Assembly: GCA_945862035.1 (NCBI GenBank)
Contig: CAMAXB010000016.1
Location: 1-20,593, forward strand
From: Opitutus sp. GAS368
GTDB lineage: Bacteria; Verrucomicrobiota; Verrucomicrobiia; Opitutales; Opitutaceae
Length of the DNA: 20,593 nucleotides
Reading direction: 5' to 3'
The translations under genes were made by a program, and so were the position numbers. Positions 15,740 through 20,593 of this stretch are shown here, piece by piece. The notes under the pieces were generated by a model. That model made no database searches and was not told where the DNA came from. It saw only the letters and a program-made list of their open reading frames with translations. Position 1 is the stretch's first letter, and each line of letters starts with the position of its first letter.

Positions 15740-16350
15740 TTCGCGGTCAGATCGTTCCCTGCGACGGCGAAGCAGGTGCCTCGTTTCGGGTCCTGACGCG
15801 CTGAACCGTTTGCTCGACCCAGCCCGTTTTGGAGGCACCCGCGCACGAGGCGGGCGACTGCCCGCTCCCGTAGAGAGAGAAGGGTCGGTGACGCGCCGCT
15901 GGCCTGGGCCGCGGGCGCGGGGAGGAACGCGAGCTTCTCTGGCTGAATGTTGGCGGCAAAGAGGATGCCGCCGCCCATCACCGTTTCGATCGCCTGCAGA
16001 ACGTAGATCAGCGGCGCCGTCTTGTCGACGAAGCCGCCACACCGAGTCCCATCAGCTGGGCCGGAAGCTTGGGCTCCGCATGGCCCGTGAGGACAGGAAT
16101 CCGGGTGCTCTCCAGACGCGCACGGACTTCACGGATGATTTCCGGGCCATGTCGTCGGGGCAGATTGAGATCCACCAACAGGAGGTCCGGCGGGTGCAGG
16201 AGGCAATCATCCAAGCCCCGCTGGCCATCGGATAAATCCGAGCCCTCGCCCCAACCCTTTTTCTTCTGCAGGGCACGTTTGAGCCGCTGGCGGAAGACCA
16301 TCTCATCCGCGATCAAAACGACCGTCGGCGGCCTGGCGGACGGTGGGACG
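15740..16350 (-). pseudogene. Frameshifted NarL/FixJ-type response regulator
   Basis: Reading the minus strand, a receiver domain starts near 16330 (TVVLIADEMVFRQRLKRAL) and contains DLLLVDLNLPRRHG, with the phospho-acceptor Asp, and STRIPVLTGHAEPK. Near 16040 the frame breaks. A second frame then continues the receiver (ETVMGGGILFAANIQPEKL) and runs into LLSLRERAVARLV, the start of a LuxR-type HTH. The rest of the HTH is not recognisable and seems lost. No ATG fits the N-terminus. The acidic pocket has one Asp fewer than the usual DDE, consistent with decay. Boundaries are approximate. Confidence 0.75.
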
Positions 16351-16421
16351 GGGGCTTTGGAGCCCGTGGTGCGACTTGGTGATAACTATCGATTCCTTTC
16401 CCGGCAGGCGCGGGCTTCGCT

Positions 16422-16991
16422 TCACTCTGCAGGCAATGAGGCATTCCGTAGCGCGCGAAAATCCTCCGGCAGAAAGACCTCGATGCCGGCGGCGAGGGCA
16501 ACCCGACCCGCGTGCCATTCGCCTGCCAGCCAGGCTTCATGTTCCGATCGCTCGCGCCGCCAATGGGGACAATCAATGCAATGCGCGCCGCTGATCCGGG
16601 CTTGGTCGTACGCTTCCTCCTGCCGGCGGCAGCGGCCCGACGCATCTTGCTGTCGGTAAGAGAGCCGACAGGTCGTCGGCTCCGGCTGAAAGCAGCCCTT
16701 GATCAACTGCTTGGCCAACGGAGTCAGCGCAGGGCCATGGCCGGGAAACAGGGCGATGACTCGCTCGACCCAATCGCGGACAAGGACTTCGGGAAGCTCT
16801 TCGCCGACACTCGCCCGGCGCCGCGCCCATCCCTCCAGCGAACCCAGTGAATCAAGCAACGTCGCCAGACGGGCAAGCTCCACGGACGAGGCGGGCGGTT
16901 GACCGGTCTGCGCGAGCATCCGTGTCATCACCGCCGCGACAAGGCGGGCAAACTCGGGTCGCGGTACAGGGAAAGAAGTTTCAGCGGGCAC
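16422..16991 (-). CDS. Hypothetical protein with a Cys-rich, possibly zinc-binding region
   Basis: The frame is open from 17033 (TTG). I place the start at GTG 16991 because a GAGG lies just upstream; the longer form would add a Cys-rich 14-residue peptide. The product is 189 residues. The first part is helical (ELARLATLLDSLGSLEGWA). A cysteine cluster follows: KGCFQPEPTTC, then C-x-RQEEAYDQA and HCIDCPHWRR (roughly residues 100-145), which could bind zinc. The C-terminus reads AAGIEVFLPEDFRALR. I do not recognise a family. It is on the same strand as the response-regulator remnant and divergent from the GntR fragment. Codon use looks like real coding sequence. Confidence 0.62.
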   Translation of the reverse strand: MPAETSFPVPRPEFARLVAAVMTRMLAQTGQPPASSVELARLATLLDSLGSLEGWARRRASVGEELPEVLVRDWVERVIALFPGHGPALTPLAKQLIKGCFQPEPTTCRLSYRQQDASGRCRRQEEAYDQARISGAHCIDCPHWRRERSEHEAWLAGEWHAGRVALAAGIEVFLPEDFRALRNASLPAE

Positions 16992-17141
16992 CCCCCTGTC
17001 CTCGACCGGGCACCCGCATCCGGCAATCTTCAAAATTGTTAAGGTTACACTTGGTCATTCATAAAACTGTACTCCCCCTCAATTTTCCGGACTGCCGCTG
17101 CCCGCCGGCCGGGCAATGCCTTAGGATGAGGCGGTACGGTT

Positions 17142-17371
17142 ATGATCCAGACCCTCACCGCCCCTCGGGGCACCCCGCTCTACGTCGAGCTCGCCGAGTC
17201 GCTCCAGCAACTCATCAGCCAAGGCAAGCTGCGCCCGGCCAACCCGGGGCGCATCCCCGCGCTGGGACTTTTCGGGCAGATTTCCGGCCGGGAGAGTTGG
17301 CTTTTCAGGTCGGCCTCGCTGCACTCGGGGCACGCCCCGCCCTCAACTTTGTGCCCAACGAATGAATCCAC
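17142..17371 (+). pseudogene. GntR-family regulator fragment
   Basis: ATG 17142 opens a frame with TPLYVELAESLQQLIS and GKLRP, the first helices of a GntR winged-helix DNA-binding domain. The expected next motif (GxxLPSxRxLA) is only hinted at by GRIPALG, and the rest has no helix-turn-helix. A different frame over about 17270-17365 ends ALNFVPNE and may be the C-terminus of the original protein, so an internal deletion with a frame change is likely. The frame otherwise runs into the dehydrogenase below, with no clear stop in between. Confidence 0.6.
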
Positions 17372-17372
17372 C

Positions 17373-18371
17373 ATGATCGAAGTCGCCGTTTATGACAGTA
17401 AGCCGTACGATCGGGAGTTCCTCGGGGCCGCGACCGCGGCGAAGGACATTTAGTGGCGTCATCATGATTTCCGCCTGACGACCGACTCGGCCTCGACCGC
17501 GCGGGGTGCGACGGCGGTCTGCGTCTTCGTCAACGATCGGGTCGATCGGGCCTGTCTCGCTCTCCTCGCGGAAGCCGGCGTCAAGCTGGTCGCCCTGCGC
17601 TGCGCTGGTTACAACAATGTCGACTTGGAGGCGGCCAAGGCCTTCGGCATCGCCGTGACGCGGGTGCCAGCGTACTCCCCCCATGCCGTGGCTGAACACA
17701 CGGTGGCGCTGCTGCTCACGCTCAATCGCAAGATTCACCGCGCGTTCAATCGCGTGCGGGAATACAATTTCTCCCTGGCCGGGCTGACCGGCTTTGACGT
17801 GCACGGACGCACGGTGGGCATTGTGGGGACAGGGAAGATCGGCCGGATCACCGCCCAGATTTTTCGCGGATTTGGCGCCCGCGTGATGGCGTTCGATCCG
17901 ATGCCAGATCCGGCCTGGGCAGCGACGAACGGCGTGGAGTATTGCGACTTCGACACCGTCCTCAGGTCCAGCGACATCCTTTCGCTCCACGCACCGCTCA
18001 CGCCCGCGACCCATCATCTGCTCAACCAGGAGTCGATCGCCCGGCTCAAGCCGGGCGCCTATGTGGTCAATACCAGCCGCGGCAAGCTGATCGACACGAC
18101 CGCACTGCTGCACCATCTGAAGACCGGCCACCTCGGCGGAGTCGCGCTTGATGTGTACGAGGAGGAGGAAGGGATCTTCTTTGAGGATCACTCCGGCCAG
18201 GCCCTACTCGATGAGGAACTCAACCTCCTCCTGTCCTGCCCCAACGTTCTGATCACCTCCCATCAGGCTTTTCTGACCCGCGAGGCGCTTTCCGAAATTG
18301 CCCGCGTGACCACTGAAAACCTTTTGCAGGTGATATCAGGGAAGTTCCTCGTCGGCACGCAACTGGCCTGA
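17373..18371 (+). pseudogene. D-2-hydroxyacid dehydrogenase (D-lactate dehydrogenase type) with one in-frame amber codon
   Basis: ATG 17373 starts a frame (MIEVAVYDSKPYDREFL) typical of D-LDH/LdhA proteins. After 26 codons it meets TAG at 17451-17453, and then the same frame continues without interruption to the TGA at 18369. The total is 333 codons, the normal length. Downstream are VCVFVNDRVD, LRCAGYNNVDL, VPAYSPHAVAEHTVALLL, the Rossmann motif GIVGTGKIG, SLHAPLTPATHH, NTSRGKLIDT and LDVYEEEEG, with NAD-binding and catalytic Arg, Glu and His regions intact. The family reduces pyruvate to D-lactate with NADH in the cytoplasm. No suitable in-frame start follows the TAG before conserved residues, so the gene is probably inactive unless the codon is read through or is a sequencing error. 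Confidence 0.85.
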
Positions 18372-18439
18372 AGGGCGCGGCCGGGAACTTCTTTCAAAAA
18401 AAGACGAGGGATTGTGGTTGTCCCGGCGTAGTACGGGAA

Positions 18440-18784
18440 ATGAAACGCTCTCTTCTTGCCGCTCTCGTTGCCCTAACCGCCCTCTTCGCTCGCGCCGCCG
18501 AGCACTCGAGCCATGGCTCGGCCGCCAAGGAGCCCGTCGCCGACGCCGTTCCGGCGAACTACCCGCTGAAGACCTGCGTCGTCAGCGACGAGGACCTCGG
18601 GAGCATGGGCAAGCCCTTTGCAGTCATCCACAAGCAGGCGGGTAAGCCCGATCGCACGGTGCTGCTCTGCTGCAGCAATTGTGAGGAAGGCTTCCTCAAG
18701 GATCCCGCCAAGGCGCTCGCCAAGCTGGATGCCGCCGAGCAGGCCGCCGCCGCGAGCCACTCCGCGGACGGTCACAAGAAGTAA
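18440..18784 (+). CDS. Small periplasmic Cys-containing protein of a metal efflux locus
   Basis: The product is 114 residues. A signal peptide (about residues 1-19, ending ALFARA) predicts export. A His-rich linker (EHSSHGS) precedes the conserved region YPLKTCVVSDEDLG, with VLLCCSNCEEGFLKDP further on. The C-x-C-C-x2-C cluster and the His residues suggest binding of a soft metal such as copper, as in TRASH/YHS-like proteins. The C-terminus is Ala/Lys/His-rich. The next gene, 95 nt downstream on the same strand, is a metal-efflux adaptor, so co-transcription and a role in metal handling are likely. The exact family name is uncertain. Confidence 0.8.
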   Translation: MKRSLLAALVALTALFARAAEHSSHGSAAKEPVADAVPANYPLKTCVVSDEDLGSMGKPFAVIHKQAGKPDRTVLLCCSNCEEGFLKDPAKALAKLDAAEQAAAASHSADGHKK

Positions 18785-18879
18785 GCGGAATGTTGCCGCG
18801 GTCGCTGACCCCGGTCTGACCTTGGTCGGTTTGCGCCCAAGGACCGGGGCAGCGCCCCCGCGACAACGACGTTCCTTCC

Positions 18880-20547
18880 ATGAAATCCGCTGCCCTCGCC
18901 CCGCTGGTTCTGACTGCCGTCCTCGCCGGCGGTGCCGGGTACTTCGCGGCCACCCAGCTGCAATCGGGGCCAGCGGCGGCGGCAGCCGCCGTCGCCAGCG
19001 GGGAGCGAAAGATCAAGTTCTACCAGTCGCCGATGCATCCGTGGATCACCTCGGATCGCCCCGGCAAGTGCACCATCTGCGGGATGGATCTCGTGCCGGT
19101 CTACGAGGGCGACGCGGGGTTTTCAACCGATGGCTCGGTCGTGACGCTGGCCCCAGCCAGCGCCGCTGTGATCGGAGTCCAGACCGCTGAGGCGCGCGCC
19201 TCCAGCCTGCAGCGCACCTTGCGCGTCACCGGCGTGCTCGACGACGACGAGACCAAGCACCGCGTCGTCGTTGCCCGCGCGCCGGGACGAATCGAGCAGC
19301 TGCACGTTAATCAAGTGGGGGCCGAGGTCGCCGCGGGCGAAGCCCTCGCCACGATCTACAGCCCGGAGATTCTCAGCGCGCAGCGCACCTACATCGAGCG
19401 CATCAAGGCCGGCCCCTCCGGTTTCACCGCCTCCGAGCAGGCCGCCGCGCGCGAGCGGCTGCTCATCCTCGGGCTGACCGAAGAGGTGGTGAAGCGGGTC
19501 GAGACCACGCGTATCCCGCAGGACTCCGTGACCCTGTTCGCCCCCTTCGCCGGCACCATCGTCGAGCGGAAGGCGTATCCAGGCCAGTACGTTGAGAGGG
19601 ACACACCGCTCTTCGAACTCGGGGACCTGTCGACGCTTTGGTTCATTTTTGATGCCTACGAAGCCGACCTCGCCTGGCTCCGGGTCGGTCAGGTCGTCGA
19701 GGTATCGACGCCTTCCCGGCCGGGCGAGACCTTCACCGCGCCCATCACCTTTATTGACCCCAATCTCAACGAGACCACCCGGACGGCCCGCGTCCGCGTC
19801 GTGCTCGACAACACGTCGCGCCAGCTTCTCCACCGCCAGACGGCCACTGGGCGCGTGCTGATCACTTCGCCCGAGGCACTCCTCATTCCCCGCAGCGCCG
19901 TCCTGCACACGCGCCACGAGCCGATCGTCTATGTCGACAAGGGCGGCGGCGCCTATGAGCCCCGCACCGTGAGGACCGGCCGGGCCGGCGACTCGGACAT
20001 CGAGATCATCTCCGGCCTGCGAGCCGGCGAACGCGTCGTGACCCAGGGCGCGCTTTTACTGGATGGACAGGCCCAGCTGGCCCATGCCGCGGGCCCAAGC
20101 CCGGGGCCAGAGGTCAGCGGTCAGACGTCAGAGGTCAGCACGGCAATTGCTGTCGATGCGGCGGCAATCACGCCGCTGGCCCTGGCACTGGCGGCGGCCT
20201 CGGCCGCGCTCGCGGCCGACGATCTGGCCGGGTACCAGAAAGTCTTGCCGACGATGTCGGCGGCCGTGCATCAGAGCGGTTCGATTCACCTGGCGCTGAT
20301 GCCGCTCGCGGAAAAGCTGGTGCCAGGACCCGACATCAAGACGGCGCGGCGGGCCTTTGAGCCCTTCGCCACCGCAGTGGCCGATGCGGCGAAGGCGGCC
20401 GGCCTGCATACTTCGGGGGTGGTCCGCATCTTTCAGTGTCCCATGACTCCCGTGCTTGGCACCGGACGTTGGCTGCAGACGACGGCAGCCCTGCGCAATC
20501 CCTTCTTTGGCTCCGCCATGCTCACGTGTGGCGATGAGGTCCGCTGA
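18880..20547 (+). CDS. CusB-like RND efflux periplasmic adaptor with metal-binding and DUF3347-like domains
   Basis: The product is 555 residues. The N-terminus is a signal anchor (LAPLVLTAVLAGGAGYFAA). Residues ~45-77 form a heavy-metal-binding domain with KFYQSPMHPWI and CTICGMDLVPVYEG (C64-x2-C67). The adaptor core follows: a barrel-sandwich hybrid domain (HRVVVARAPGRIEQLHV), a helical hairpin (about 150-200), then AGTIVERKAYPGQYVE, LSTLWFIFDAYEADLAWL and a membrane-proximal beta-barrel. A linker at ~405-420 is built from 7-bp tandem repeats. The C-terminal ~130 residues end FQCPMTPVLGTGRWLQ and NPFFGSAMLTCGDEV, resembling DUF3347, a copper-linked domain. It should link an inner-membrane RND pump to an outer-membrane channel and export Cu(I)/Ag(I) or a related metal. 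No pump gene is within the window. Confidence 0.92.
   Translation: MKSAALAPLVLTAVLAGGAGYFAATQLQSGPAAAAAAVASGERKIKFYQSPMHPWITSDRPGKCTICGMDLVPVYEGDAGFSTDGSVVTLAPASAAVIGVQTAEARASSLQRTLRVTGVLDDDETKHRVVVARAPGRIEQLHVNQVGAEVAAGEALATIYSPEILSAQRTYIERIKAGPSGFTASEQAAARERLLILGLTEEVVKRVETTRIPQDSVTLFAPFAGTIVERKAYPGQYVERDTPLFELGDLSTLWFIFDAYEADLAWLRVGQVVEVSTPSRPGETFTAPITFIDPNLNETTRTARVRVVLDNTSRQLLHRQTATGRVLITSPEALLIPRSAVLHTRHEPIVYVDKGGGAYEPRTVRTGRAGDSDIEIISGLRAGERVVTQGALLLDGQAQLAHAAGPSPGPEVSGQTSEVSTAIAVDAAAITPLALALAAASAALAADDLAGYQKVLPTMSAAVHQSGSIHLALMPLAEKLVPGPDIKTARRAFEPFATAVADAAKAAGLHTSGVVRIFQCPMTPVLGTGRWLQTTAALRNPFFGSAMLTCGDEVR
20111..20138. repeat. Four tandem heptamers inside the adaptor gene
   Basis: Units AGGTCAG, CGGTCAG, ACGTCAG and AGGTCAG follow without gaps. 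They encode the linker EVSGQTSEVS (about residues 411-420) between adaptor core and DUF3347-like domain. The 28-bp total is not a multiple of 3, so gain or loss of one unit would shift the frame. Confidence 0.8.
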
Positions 20548-20563
20548 CGCGGGGCGTCAGCGG
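20541..20563 (+). terminator. Perfect 10-bp stem hairpin spanning the adaptor stop codon
   Basis: CCGCTGACGC at 20541-20550 pairs completely with GCGTCAGCGG at 20554-20563 around a GGG loop. The TGA stop (20545-20547) lies in the left arm. No T-tract follows, so intrinsic termination is uncertain; it could act as an attenuator or stabilise the 3' end of the mRNA. Confidence 0.5.
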
Positions 20564-20565
20564 AA

Positions 20566-20589
20566 ATGACCAATGACCAATGAGCAATG
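20566..20589. repeat. Tandem heptamers at the window end (ATGACCA)
   Basis: ATGACCA, ATGACCA, ATGAGCA and a partial ATG follow the hairpin. The reverse complement (TGGTCAT) shares the GGTCA core of the array at 20111-20138. The array may continue beyond the window. Confidence 0.7.
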
Positions 20590-20593
20590 CGGG

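Noticed and set aside
17451..17453. TAG read as pyrrolysine
   Set aside because: No pyl genes are visible and dehydrogenases of this family have no pyrrolysine; nonsense mutation or error is simpler.

Overview
The window is about 20.6 kb of GC-rich DNA from a bacterium that looks like a member of the Verrucomicrobiota, probably Opitutaceae. That placement is inference. It rests on the mix of families (DUF3568 lipoprotein, DUF2911, DUF6268 beta-barrel, CP-ATP-grasp/Alpha-E fusion, a PIG-L/Na+ symporter/bacillithiol operon), on weak or absent Shine-Dalgarno sequences, and on short intergenic repeats. No rRNA, tRNA, CRISPR array, transposase or phage gene was seen.

Left part (1-2.6 kb): the 5' end of a probable DEAD-box RNA helicase (minus strand), a long imperfect palindrome, a small DUF3568 lipoprotein gene, a decayed and N-terminally truncated pilT-like pseudogene, a terminator-like hairpin and a secreted DUF2911 protein.

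Centre (2.6-9.7 kb): one tightly packed plus-strand operon whose starts and stops overlap or lie within 2 nt. The order is a large exported PIG-L deacetylase with a C-terminal amidotransferase-like domain, a 57-residue single-span membrane protein, a sodium:solute symporter, a short BshC-like protein, BshB1 (PIG-L deacetylase) and BshA (glycosyltransferase). BshA makes GlcNAc-malate, BshB deacetylates it to GlcN-malate, and a BshC-type enzyme adds cysteine to give bacillithiol. In this window the only BshC candidate is a 257-residue protein that keeps the central BshC motifs but lacks the usual N- and C-terminal regions. This is the most interesting item in the window. The upstream exported deacetylase and symporter could process and import a related conjugate, but that is speculation.

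Right part (9.7-15.7 kb): a conserved-looking unknown gene divergent from a macro-domain gene, a long CP-ATP-grasp/Alpha-E fusion, a DUF4864 gene joined to the N-terminal stub of a DUF5117-type metalloprotease, a 343-bp gene-free stretch and a DUF6268 beta-barrel protein.

Far right (15.7-20.6 kb): a frameshifted response-regulator pseudogene, a Cys-containing unknown gene, a GntR-type regulator fragment, a D-2-hydroxyacid dehydrogenase interrupted by one in-frame amber codon, and the start of a heavy-metal efflux locus (a small Cys-containing periplasmic protein and a CusB-like adaptor with metal-binding and DUF3347-like domains). The window ends in tandem heptamers. Five broken genes in about 20 kb, beside an apparently intact bacillithiol operon, point to local gene decay. 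Three separate arrays of 7-bp tandem repeats (13.65, 20.11 and 20.57 kb) form a second theme.
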